Source of the DNA: an uncultured bacterium | GTDB taxonomy: Bacteria; Verrucomicrobiota; Kiritimatiellia; RFP12; UBA1067 | Length of the DNA stretch: 35,825 nt | Reading direction: 5' to 3' | Assembly (NCBI GenBank): GCA_902799385.1 | Contig: CADCAK010000018.1 | Coordinates: 1-35,825, forward strand | Program-made: the position numbers and the translations under genes | Shown: positions 6,770 to 15,114 of the stretch, piece by piece | Position numbering within the stretch: position 1 is the first letter of the stretch | Layout: each line of letters opens with the position of its first letter | The notes under the pieces: generated by a model | What the model was told of the DNA's origin: nothing | What the model saw: the letters and a program-made list of their open reading frames with translations, nothing else | Databases searched by the model: none

Positions 6770-9700
6770 TCACCGCAGCTTTATTAAAAAAGGCATCGGG
6801 CGCGTATATAGAACGAGTTCGCCGTCCTCCACCGCAAGCCGCCGGGCCCACGATGGCGGGTTGTCGAGAACAAAGCCGTCCTCCCGTTTTGCAAGCCCTG
6901 CGCCTGATGTGAGGACTATGCGCCTCGCGTCGGCGACGCCCGCAGGACAGCCAGAAACCGAAATCTTTACCGTGCCCTCCCGTATTACGCTGACGCCCGC
7001 TGGCGTCGCAACGCGGCAGACCACGGGGAAATGGTCGCTGGGATAGCTCTTGTAGTCCTCGGACTGCGCCTCATTGTCCACCTCGTATTCCTTTACCCTC
7101 AAGTTGCGCGTGCAGAAGATAAAGTCGATGTGCCTCGTCGTATTGCCGCGCTTCTCAACAGGCCATTCCACCGCATCGGATCCAAGCACTTCATTTTCCG
7201 GCTCTACCCAGCTGAAGCCGTTGAACGTCCGTAGCGGGCCTTTCGGCGACGTCTCGCTCACGAGGAACGAGTCGTTGAATATGCGTCCGCCGTACTGCAT
7301 GGCCTCTGTCGGCTCGTATGTGTTCATGTCGCCTCCGACAACCACCGGAATCCCCGCCTCGATGAAACCGGCAAGCGACCTGGGGATGCCGTTGAACTGG
7401 CTTCTGCGCCCCGTGTCCGGCCCTTTCTGATCCAAGTGCGTGCTTGCGTACACAAGTTCCGCCCCGGTTGCCTTGTCTTTGAGGCGCACCCAGTTGCAGC
7501 ACCTCGTCTCGCCCGAGTCGCCCGAATAGCGCGGCAGGTTGAACGAACCTTTCTCGATCAAGTCCCATCTGTCCGTCCTGTACCCGATCGCGTTTTTGAT
7601 GGGCGTCGTGACTATCGAGAAATCCTCCATGTTTGCAAGTATGTAGTTCCTGTGATAGTCCTTCATCTCGTTAAAGCCGCAGACGTCGGGACGATGCTTT
7701 TTTATAAGCCGCACAAGACTTGCCTTGCGGTGATCCCAGCCTCCACCGCCGTCGCCGGTGCGGACATTGTACGTCATGACCACCGCCTCCATCGGCACAT
7801 CCGCAGGTGCGAGCGTGATTTTCGGATCTGCATGCCGCGTGAACGCAAGCTTGACCGCGGCCCCGTTCCCGAGATAAAGCGAACGGCATCCGAGTTCCCT
7901 GCCGCGAGGGACGTCGAGCGACGAACCGGCGTCGACGACTATGGGACATCCGCCGGAAACGGCGTTCCCTGCAAGCGTCAAGGTTGTCCCGCCATCCGCC
8001 TTCAGTCCGCACTTGAACGAAATCGGCGAATTGAACACGACCTTGCCGCCGCCCGTTGCCTGGACGAGCGTGCCGCAGCCGGAGATTTCGGCGTCAACCG
8101 CAACGGTCCGCGGCGTTCCTGCCGCGTCCTTGGTATCTATGACGAGAGTGGTGTAGTCCGCAGAAAGATCGATTCCCGCGCCACCAGTTCCAGACCCGAT
8201 GGACAAGTCGCCGTCTATCGGATGCATCCGCACGATCGTTCCGTCATAGCCGAGGACATACCTGCCCGTAGCGCCGTCGCCGAACGAAAGTCCGCCGCTG
8301 CCGACATGCCAGTCGATTGTTCCTGCGGCCTTGGCGTACGAGAGACTTGCCGCGTTCGCCCCTGCAAGTTCTACGATCCCCGCCTTGACCGCCCCGAACA
8401 CTTCCTTGTTTCGATATCCGGCCCTTATCTCCCCGCCTGACTGCCCGTACAGCAACTTGCCCGCAACGACGTATTCTCCGCCGTTCCAGCAGAAGAGCCG
8501 CTCGTCTTTTCTGCCTGACACGGTCTTGACAGCGCCTGTGACCGCGCCTCCGGCCATGATGTACAGCTCCGTCGTGTCGCCGAGTTCTGGCGCCGTCACC
8601 GACGACCCTCCGGTCACCACCATGCGGTTCGCGCCGCCGGCGGTGGCGGTGAACCTGTCCGTCAGATGGTACACGCCGGAAATGATGTTGTGGTTCGAGA
8701 TGTTCGTGCCGTGCACACCGCCCTCGAACACTATGCTGCCGCCGCCTACAGACGGCGGATCGGCGCTCTCGTCAAGCCTTGCCGTCTGCACCACGTCAAT
8801 CGCCCCGGCAAAGTCGACACGCCCCGCAAAGACGTGCGTCGCGGAGTCGCGGCAGACGATTTTGCGCAAGCCCGCGAAATCGCCCTCTATGCGAAGATTG
8901 CCGCACGAAAGGAACACTATTTGCGACGGCGACGCATCACTCGCTCCCTTGTCGACCGTGCCGCTCGGCAAGTCCTTGAAGAAAAGCGTTCCGTCGAATC
9001 CTTCGCCCGGCACAACGCCGCCGAGCCAGTTCTCCGCATCGGAGAAAAGCCCGCTCGCGCCCCCGATGAACACCGGGCTCGAGGCAAGGGGATTGTCACC
9101 CACCTCAAGCAGAAGAGTGTCGCCGCACGCCTCGAGTCCGACGCGGGTTCCATCTGGCACTACCGCGCCGGCGTCGATCGCGAACATCCCCGCCACATCT
9201 TCGCCAAAGGGCGTTTCGGAAACAACAAGCGGATAAACCCCGTCGTGGAGCATTTCCCCGGCGAGCACGATTCTCGGTCTCGACTCGCCCTCTTCGACGA
9301 CTAACGCCGCGACCTTGAGCGGTATCTCGCACTGGGACAGCCCGTCTATTTCAAGCGCAGTCTCCGAACCCATCGTCAGCGTTCCGCCAAGCGTCACGGT
9401 GCCTGCACCCGCCTCGACGAGACGCAGGGTCGAGCGGTCGTACATCGTCACCGCTCCGCCACCGGGGCGGCACCAAGCGTTGACGGCAAGAGTCGCGTTG
9501 CCTTTCGCCGCAACGAGTCCCGTTGCGTTGCCGCCGTCGAACACATAGTGCGCCGTACCGCAGCCGGTTATCGTCTGAGTGCACGCGACGGAGGACTTCG
9601 CCGCAATGTTGCCTTTTACCGTAATGGTGCGAGGAACCGCCGCATCGTAGTAGTCTCCCGTGTCAAACGTTATCGCCGCCTCTATTGCCGTGGAGTTGCC

Positions 9701-10921
9701 CCCGAACGAAGGCGCATTGTACGTCCAGTTCGCCTGGCTCCCGAAGTAAAGTTCCGAAACGGACCACTGCGGGCTTCCGCATTTCCATGAAAATCCGCCG
9801 CTTCCGATTATGTACCGGCTCGTTCCCCTGAAGTGATCGTGGTCTGTACCCGTGGCGTCCTTTACTTCGAGTCCGCCGATTACGATGTCGCCGCTCCCTG
9901 AAGTCGAACCTATGTACCCTTTTGTACCATTAGGGGGGTACACCTTCCAGAGCCCATCGACGACGAATTTGCCGAAGTTCCGCCCAAGGCCAGACTGGAG
10001 AGCGGTAAAACTTTCACACCGCCAGACCGAATTTTCGCCTATGTTGACGAGATGCCCTGTCGCAACATTCACGTTTTTAGCCCGAATGCTCGAGTCTTCC
10101 GAAATCGACAAATCGACGGCGACCGTCCACTCGTCGTTAGTCACGACATAGTTGCCGTAAAACGTCGTATGATGCAATGGCGCCGCCCCGGCGACGCCGC
10201 CCGTGAAACGGACGTGCCCGCTCGCGGCAAACACCTCTATCGCATCGCCGAACTCGACTTCGTTCAGGAACTCAACGTTCGCTCCGCCAGTGCATGCCAT
10301 CAGCCCGATTTTTGAAATCTTGCCGCCTGTCAGCACGATGTCCCCTTCGCTATGCCGGAACTCCATGCTGCCGATCTCGAAATCGGGAGAAGGCGGGCTG
10401 AATCTGACCGCCATACCGCCGGTATGGAAGAGAAAGCGGTCGCCGGACATGATCGGATTCCCCAAAGACGGAGCAACGCCTTCTCCGTCAACCCAATTTG
10501 CCCCGTCGAAAAACGGGTATTCGCCATCCGTGCTCGCCCCGCCCCCCGTCCAAATCCATTTCACGGGCTTGTGCGTTTCCGCCGCCGCACCGACATAGAG
10601 GCAGAGTTTCCTCCCGATGTCGCGGAGTTCCGCCCTGCGCCCTTCGCCGACGACCGACGTCGCGTCGAGTTCAAACGAATCGGCCGAACCGTCAGGCAGC
10701 ATCGCCTCGCTCTCGATGACGGGATATATTCCGTCGTCAAGTTCCCTGTCGCCGCCGACTACCAGGAGCGGCTTCGGCGCACCAACGGCGAATGCCAACG
10801 ACTCGACATGCAGGGGCGTCACCGTCGTCACGAGGTTCGAGACGACAAGCGACGGACGCGCCAAGGCGGTTGCAGAACAGGCAACGGGAAGCAACGTCGC
10901 GACTATGTGCCTGAAGGACAT
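6770..10921 (-). CDS. Large secreted scaffold protein with an inserted EEP-family enzyme domain
   Basis: The 1383-aa product has a signal peptide (MSFRHIVATLLPVACSATALA), then a tail-type segment (LLVVGG...DDGIYPV, about residues 45-115). Two scaffold units follow: unit 1 has its WIWTGGG head near 123, FTGGV near 240, GSGGF near 376 and PRTITV near 430; unit 2 has FIGGASG...ENW near 615, FEGGV near 732, GSGGLSFG near 874 and PRTVAV near 927. At about 1045-1305 sits a complete EEP domain: TYNVR, GFNEM, STHLDQK, GGDMN, HIDFIF and SDHFPV. The protein then resumes scaffold sequence (REGTVKISV, LTSGAGL) and ends PMPFLIKLR. The family reaction is phosphoester hydrolysis; the substrate is unknown. 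A GAGGGGG site precedes the ATG. The gene starts 8 bp after the 994-aa gene. Confidence 0.85.
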   Translation of the reverse strand: MSFRHIVATLLPVACSATALARPSLVVSNLVTTVTPLHVESLAFAVGAPKPLLVVGGDRELDDGIYPVIESEAMLPDGSADSFELDATSVVGEGRRAELRDIGRKLCLYVGAAAETHKPVKWIWTGGGASTDGEYPFFDGANWVDGEGVAPSLGNPIMSGDRFLFHTGGMAVRFSPPSPDFEIGSMEFRHSEGDIVLTGGKISKIGLMACTGGANVEFLNEVEFGDAIEVFAASGHVRFTGGVAGAAPLHHTTFYGNYVVTNDEWTVAVDLSISEDSSIRAKNVNVATGHLVNIGENSVWRCESFTALQSGLGRNFGKFVVDGLWKVYPPNGTKGYIGSTSGSGDIVIGGLEVKDATGTDHDHFRGTSRYIIGSGGFSWKCGSPQWSVSELYFGSQANWTYNAPSFGGNSTAIEAAITFDTGDYYDAAVPRTITVKGNIAAKSSVACTQTITGCGTAHYVFDGGNATGLVAAKGNATLAVNAWCRPGGGAVTMYDRSTLRLVEAGAGTVTLGGTLTMGSETALEIDGLSQCEIPLKVAALVVEEGESRPRIVLAGEMLHDGVYPLVVSETPFGEDVAGMFAIDAGAVVPDGTRVGLEACGDTLLLEVGDNPLASSPVFIGGASGLFSDAENWLGGVVPGEGFDGTLFFKDLPSGTVDKGASDASPSQIVFLSCGNLRIEGDFAGLRKIVCRDSATHVFAGRVDFAGAIDVVQTARLDESADPPSVGGGSIVFEGGVHGTNISNHNIISGVYHLTDRFTATAGGANRMVVTGGSSVTAPELGDTTELYIMAGGAVTGAVKTVSGRKDERLFCWNGGEYVVAGKLLYGQSGGEIRAGYRNKEVFGAVKAGIVELAGANAASLSYAKAAGTIDWHVGSGGLSFGDGATGRYVLGYDGTIVRMHPIDGDLSIGSGTGGAGIDLSADYTTLVIDTKDAAGTPRTVAVDAEISGCGTLVQATGGGKVVFNSPISFKCGLKADGGTTLTLAGNAVSGGCPIVVDAGSSLDVPRGRELGCRSLYLGNGAAVKLAFTRHADPKITLAPADVPMEAVVMTYNVRTGDGGGGWDHRKASLVRLIKKHRPDVCGFNEMKDYHRNYILANMEDFSIVTTPIKNAIGYRTDRWDLIEKGSFNLPRYSGDSGETRCCNWVRLKDKATGAELVYASTHLDQKGPDTGRRSQFNGIPRSLAGFIEAGIPVVVGGDMNTYEPTEAMQYGGRIFNDSFLVSETSPKGPLRTFNGFSWVEPENEVLGSDAVEWPVEKRGNTTRHIDFIFCTRNLRVKEYEVDNEAQSEDYKSYPSDHFPVVCRVATPAGVSVIREGTVKISVSGCPAGVADARRIVLTSGAGLAKREDGFVLDNPPSWARRLAVEDGELVLYTRPMPFLIKLR

Positions 10922-10929
10922 CGCCCCCC

Positions 10930-13914
10930 TCAGAATACAAGGACTGTCAACCCCGGCTTGGACACCAGCAGGGACAATATGCCGCCATCATCGACAAGCA
11001 GACTGCTTTTCGAGGCGACAGAACGCGTGTCGAGCGAGAAGCGCGACGCGACATCGGCATCCAACATCCCAGACGACAGCTTGCAGATCGGATACTCCCC
11101 GGGCTCGAGTCTCGACGTGCCGCCTACGACAATCCAGGGCTTTTTGCCGTTCTCGCCCTGTTCAGCTGAAAGCGAAAGCACCGAGAGAGGCACCGTGGCA
11201 GATGTCGTAAGGTTGGAGACGACAAGCACTGCATCCTCGCCAAACGTCAGCGCTCCAAGCGATATGGTGCCGGTTCCTGCGTCCGGCAAGACAAGGGACG
11301 ACGAATCTTTCATCGTCACTGCGCCGCTGCCCGGCCTCGACCCCGCTTTGAGTACCACCTTTACTTCGTTCGACGCGGTAAAGCCACCAGTGAATTTGTC
11401 GAAATCGCAGTCGAATATGACCGATCCCTTCCCGAACGCCGAAAGAGGACACGTGTATGAGCACTTCCAGTTTTCCGCTATCGTGACCGTGCGCCCGACA
11501 GTATTGTCGAACCAGTCGGTCGTATCTATCGCGAGCGCTTTAAGCGCGGTAGGGCTTGAGTTGTAGCTGCCGCTGAGATAGTCGATGCTGCCGATTGAAA
11601 CATCGGCCATAGAATGCCACGTCAAAGGCTTCCCGCTCCAGTACAATCTGCCGCGAGTGCAGACAAGGCCGCCGCTGCCGAACACGACGTCCGACACATT
11701 GAAGTTGAAAAGATCGGACGCGTTCGCGTTGCTGTATTCGAATCTGTTCACGCATATCGCGCCGGTGCAGGAACCGCTTGTTGACCAGATGTTCAGCTGC
11801 GCCTGAACCGATGTGGAGACCTTCGCCGTCCCCTTGACTATGAGCGTGCCTTGATGGCTTCCTACAAGACTCGCCCTGTAGTTGGCGGAGTTGTTGGAAA
11901 ACGTCAAATTGTCCACGGTGAAGACGGAGCCTGCCTGCGTATTGATTATGGAAGCACTCTTGACTGTAGCCACCGCCGCCGACACGTCCTTGGCCGTCAC
12001 CGTGGCGTAGGTTCCGAGTGTTATGGGCGTCGTCAAAACCCATGTGTCTGCCGTCAATGTATAATTCCCGTGGAATGTCGAATGACTGACGGGGCGTGCT
12101 CCCGTCACGCCCCCAGCAAAATCGACTGCGCCCGTGACATCGATATCTGCCGTGCCGTCTCCGAACGTCACAGGGACATTCACTACCGGCATTGAGCTCG
12201 AACGGTTCACAATTGCGCCGATGCCGGTTATGGCGGCGTCAGGATTCTGGACTATAGTCAGACTGTCCGTGATGCCGACAAATTCGATTGCCGAAGGGCT
12301 TATTGTCTCATTCAGCGTGAGTATGCCCGAAACGTCAAGAACGACAAGCGTTGCGCCATTGGTCGGTGCGGCATTGCAGGCCCAGTTTGCCGGGGTGTTG
12401 ATGCAATTGTCATTCCCGTTCCCCGTCCATACATATCCAGGGTCCGTCGATGCGACAAACTGAAGAGTGCAATCTCCGTCTGAAAGCTGAAATGTTCCCA
12501 ACGGATTGTAAAGGTTCTCTGCAGTTGCCGCCGTCATGGCTGTTGCAGTCTTGAGAATATCATAAGTCTGCCCCGGTACAGGACGCGTCTCGCCAAAAAA
12601 GACTTGAACGATGGAAGAAGACACCGCAAACGAATTGAGCGTCGGGGCGGAATATCCGTTGCCCGCAACATCGCCGAGCCGCAAAGTGGTGCCGCTTGAC
12701 ATCGAGACGGACGCCTGAAGGGTCGAAATGTTCGCGAGGTCGAGCGCCGCGGTGTCGGCGACATTGAGCGCACCGGAAAATGTCGAAGCCGCGCGCGGCT
12801 TTACAGTCGCGCTTTGACTTGCCTTGAGTGTGGCAGTTCCGGTAAACGTCGCCTCGACGACATCTGCACCGCCGATTTCGAGCGTACCGTCTGTTATGTC
12901 AAAAATGCCCAATGCCGCATTGTCTTGCAATCCGCCAAGAAGCGACAGCGTAGACGTACCGCGTTTTTTAAGTTTCACTTCACTATTCGCAAACGCAAAC
13001 GCGCCATTTATCGTCAACGGAAGATTACCGCCATTGTTGAAATGGACAACGCTGTCATTTGCAATCCAAAGTCCGCGATTCGCGCCTGTATTGACAGCGG
13101 CAAATTGCGCAAGCCAAGCGTAGTCAAGCTCCAGCCCTTTTGGCAAGAACTCCTGCGGCTCACCTCCCAGCGCTGATGAATGATATGAGCCGAAAATCTG
13201 TTGATGGCTCGCATTTCCGACGATTGCTATGCTCCCGACATATTTAGAGCAGTCTGAATACATGCTTAGGTTACAAGTACCTTCGTTGTTCTTCCCGGTC
13301 GTCTCAAAGCGGAGAAATCCTGAACCGGTTATAGAGCCATCGCCACTCGACCCGCCGATCTGGGCAGCTGACGCCGGGGTATTATTGCCGGAGCCGGAGG
13401 GTTTCTCAGTCGCATTGAATATGTATATTCGCGCCGGATGTTCATACGATGTGTCAGCTCCCACTTCAATTTTACTGTTCCCCTGAAGCAACGAATCATA
13501 ACCTTTCCAAGCCCTTCCACCAAACTTGAAACTGCCGTCAGGACCGAGTTTTAGATTGAACTGGTTGCAAATTCCATTGTTTATGAAAAGCGCTTCGCTT
13601 CCTGAAGTGCCCCTCAATTCAAGTAATCCGCCAAACAATCCATAAGCATTGGCGTCCGGGTTTAGCGATGTAGCGGCGATTTGGCCGTTGGTGATAATAC
13701 AAACCGCCGAACCGTCAGTTATGGCGTATGATGTCGCTGTGACACTCTTGACCGCCGCGAAACTTGAGCCTTCCTCTGTTTTCCATTTGTCCGTGCCCGT
13801 CGCGACAGTCTTAACGCCAGGCACCCCCTGAAAGTAGTATGTCTCGGCATTTGCGACACACGCCGCGAACATCGCGGCCATCGCCGCAAGCATCATCGCG
13901 ATTTTGTTTTTCAT
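10930..13914 (-). CDS. Secreted beta-strand-repeat scaffold protein (994 aa)
   Basis: A signal peptide (MKNKIAMMLAAMAAMFAACVANA) is followed by about 450 residues of glycine/serine-rich beta-strand sequence resembling autotransporter-associated repeats. One copy of the scaffold unit then follows: a YVWTGNGNDN...ANWACNAAPTNGATLVV head (about 493-525), FAGGVTGARPVSHSTFHGNY near 600, FGSGGLV near 745, IDTTDWFDNTVGRTVTI near 800, and a YP-type tail (IVVGGTSRLEPGEYPI near 930). The protein ends SKPGLTVLVF. No barrel, anchor or sortase motif is visible. The ATG at 13914 has an AAAGG site, but that region is tandemly duplicated and creates a 6-codon upstream ORF. The likely role is an extracellular or surface scaffold or adhesin; no enzymatic motif is visible. 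Confidence 0.8.
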   Translation of the reverse strand: MKNKIAMMLAAMAAMFAACVANAETYYFQGVPGVKTVATGTDKWKTEEGSSFAAVKSVTATSYAITDGSAVCIITNGQIAATSLNPDANAYGLFGGLLELRGTSGSEALFINNGICNQFNLKLGPDGSFKFGGRAWKGYDSLLQGNSKIEVGADTSYEHPARIYIFNATEKPSGSGNNTPASAAQIGGSSGDGSITGSGFLRFETTGKNNEGTCNLSMYSDCSKYVGSIAIVGNASHQQIFGSYHSSALGGEPQEFLPKGLELDYAWLAQFAAVNTGANRGLWIANDSVVHFNNGGNLPLTINGAFAFANSEVKLKKRGTSTLSLLGGLQDNAALGIFDITDGTLEIGGADVVEATFTGTATLKASQSATVKPRAASTFSGALNVADTAALDLANISTLQASVSMSSGTTLRLGDVAGNGYSAPTLNSFAVSSSIVQVFFGETRPVPGQTYDILKTATAMTAATAENLYNPLGTFQLSDGDCTLQFVASTDPGYVWTGNGNDNCINTPANWACNAAPTNGATLVVLDVSGILTLNETISPSAIEFVGITDSLTIVQNPDAAITGIGAIVNRSSSMPVVNVPVTFGDGTADIDVTGAVDFAGGVTGARPVSHSTFHGNYTLTADTWVLTTPITLGTYATVTAKDVSAAVATVKSASIINTQAGSVFTVDNLTFSNNSANYRASLVGSHQGTLIVKGTAKVSTSVQAQLNIWSTSGSCTGAICVNRFEYSNANASDLFNFNVSDVVFGSGGLVCTRGRLYWSGKPLTWHSMADVSIGSIDYLSGSYNSSPTALKALAIDTTDWFDNTVGRTVTIAENWKCSYTCPLSAFGKGSVIFDCDFDKFTGGFTASNEVKVVLKAGSRPGSGAVTMKDSSSLVLPDAGTGTISLGALTFGEDAVLVVSNLTTSATVPLSVLSLSAEQGENGKKPWIVVGGTSRLEPGEYPICKLSSGMLDADVASRFSLDTRSVASKSSLLVDDGGILSLLVSKPGLTVLVF

Positions 13915-13931
13915 TGTTGTTTTCCTTTCAT
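13911..13931 (-). CDS. Six-codon leader ORF (MKGKQQ) overlapping the start of the 994-aa gene
   Basis: A perfect 17-bp tandem duplication (13912-13928 and 13929-13945) copies both the ribosome-binding site and the ATG. The outer ATG (13931-13929) reads six codons and stops at TGA 13913-13911, which overlaps the main ATG as ATGA. Translation of the leader would end exactly on the real start codon, a classic arrangement for translational coupling. It may equally be an accidental duplication. Confidence 0.5.
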   Translation of the reverse strand: MKGKQQ

Positions 13932-13945
13932 TGTTGTTTTCCTTT
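13912..13945 (-). repeat. 17-bp tandem duplication carrying ribosome-binding site and start codon
   Basis: On the minus strand the unit AAAGGAAAACAACAATG occurs twice in immediate succession without a mismatch, directly before and including the start of the 994-aa gene. Each unit contains an AAAGG ribosome-binding site and an ATG 7-8 nt downstream. Confidence 0.9.
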
Positions 13946-13977
13946 AATGAGTTTGGTTCCGAGATTCGGTTGTATTT

Positions 13978-15114
13978 TCACAGAGCCATTTTAACTGGTG
14001 ATGTCTGGGACATCCATCTGCCGTCGACGAGCATGTTCACAAAACGGGCGAATGCGGCCCTGCGGTCTTTGTCCGCCATCGTGCCTTTATTTTCCGTGTA
14101 GGCTGCGACAGCAGCCGCTTCCGCCGCCTTTATCTTCGCTTCTGTATTGCGGTCGGGCTCGTAGCAGTAAGACTCCCAAAGCCGGATGTATTTTTCCGCC
14201 GGGTCGCTTGTCTCGTCCGCAAGTTTAAGCGATTCGCCGGCGAGCTTATGCCTGAGGGCCGCTACATCTCCTTGTTTCACCCCGGGGCCTCCGTTCACGG
14301 TGTCTGCGAAGCGCGAAGGAATTTTCCTAAGCCAGATATTGCGGAACGAAACGGGGCTGCCGTGGTTCTGGAGAACAATCGGGCCCGCAGACTTCATCTC
14401 GTGCGGAAAACGATGGCGCCAGCCAGTGCGCCCTTGGAACGGAAACGAGTCCTGCACGAGAACGCCGTTGAAAAACACCGTGACGGAGCCTGGATCGACA
14501 AGCCGCTTGCCTTCGTAGTACGGCGGATGAAACACGATGTCATAAGTCTGCCATTCGCCGGGCTTGCGGCACGGCTGGACGATCGGCGGGTTCTGGCCAT
14601 AAACGGCGCCCGCCTGCCCGTCGGCGTAATTGCCCGGCTTCCACAGCGAGTGCGAGGGCTCCACATTGTGCGAATCGAATATCTGAACTTCATAACATCC
14701 GTCGAGAAACATTACGCCCGAGTTGCCGGAGTTGTCGGTTCCTCTCACCAAATTTTCAGGTATCCGCCATTCGATGTGCAGCTGGCAGTCGCCGAAATCC
14801 TCCTTTGTCGACGCGCCAGTGGCGCCGCCGCACGTCACGATGCCGTCCGCAACCGTCCAGCGAGGCGCCTTGTCTTTGCGCTTCGCATCATTCCAATTGG
14901 CGGTGAAACTCTCTTGAGAGCCGTCGAAAAGAACGATTGCGTCCGATGGCGGACGGCCGGGTTCTGCGACGACATTTGCGGGGATGGGTCTATTCGGGTC
15001 GTGCACGGACCACGCATGAGTTGCGTCCGGCCGGTCTCCGGAAGGTTCGGCGACAGCGCCAAGTGCCGCGATTGCGGCTGCGGAAACGATTGTCCTATTC
15101 AAAATGCTCTTCAT
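13978..15114 (-). CDS. Secreted DUF1080 / 3-keto-disaccharide hydrolase-like protein
   Basis: The 378-aa product begins with a signal peptide (MKSILNRTIVSAAAIAALGAVA). A DUF1080 (PF06439-type, concanavalin-like) domain covers about residues 55-260: IVLFDGSQESF, RWTVADGIVTC, DFGDCQLHIEWRIPE, NSGNSGVMF, YEVQIFDS, GPIVLQNHG and VSFRNIWLRKI. Characterised family members cleave 3-keto-glycosides made by partner Gfo/Idh/MocA dehydrogenases. That matches the gene immediately upstream, whose stop overlaps this start as ATGA. The C-terminal 120 residues (about 265-378) are an alanine/lysine-rich helical extension that I do not recognise from the core family. The ATG at 15114 is chosen for the signal peptide and the overlap, although the frame stays open upstream. 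Confidence 0.88.
   Translation of the reverse strand: MKSILNRTIVSAAAIAALGAVAEPSGDRPDATHAWSVHDPNRPIPANVVAEPGRPPSDAIVLFDGSQESFTANWNDAKRKDKAPRWTVADGIVTCGGATGASTKEDFGDCQLHIEWRIPENLVRGTDNSGNSGVMFLDGCYEVQIFDSHNVEPSHSLWKPGNYADGQAGAVYGQNPPIVQPCRKPGEWQTYDIVFHPPYYEGKRLVDPGSVTVFFNGVLVQDSFPFQGRTGWRHRFPHEMKSAGPIVLQNHGSPVSFRNIWLRKIPSRFADTVNGGPGVKQGDVAALRHKLAGESLKLADETSDPAEKYIRLWESYCYEPDRNTEAKIKAAEAAAVAAYTENKGTMADKDRRAAFARFVNMLVDGRWMSQTSPVKMAL

Noticed and set aside
6770..10921. Cytolethal-distending-toxin-like or sphingomyelinase toxin for the EEP domain
   Set aside because: The EEP superfamily is broad. No toxin-specific partner subunits or lipid-binding features are visible, and the neighbours indicate sugar metabolism.
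5119..13914. Classical type V autotransporters
   Set aside because: The passenger-like repeats are present, but none of the proteins has a C-terminal beta-barrel translocator domain.
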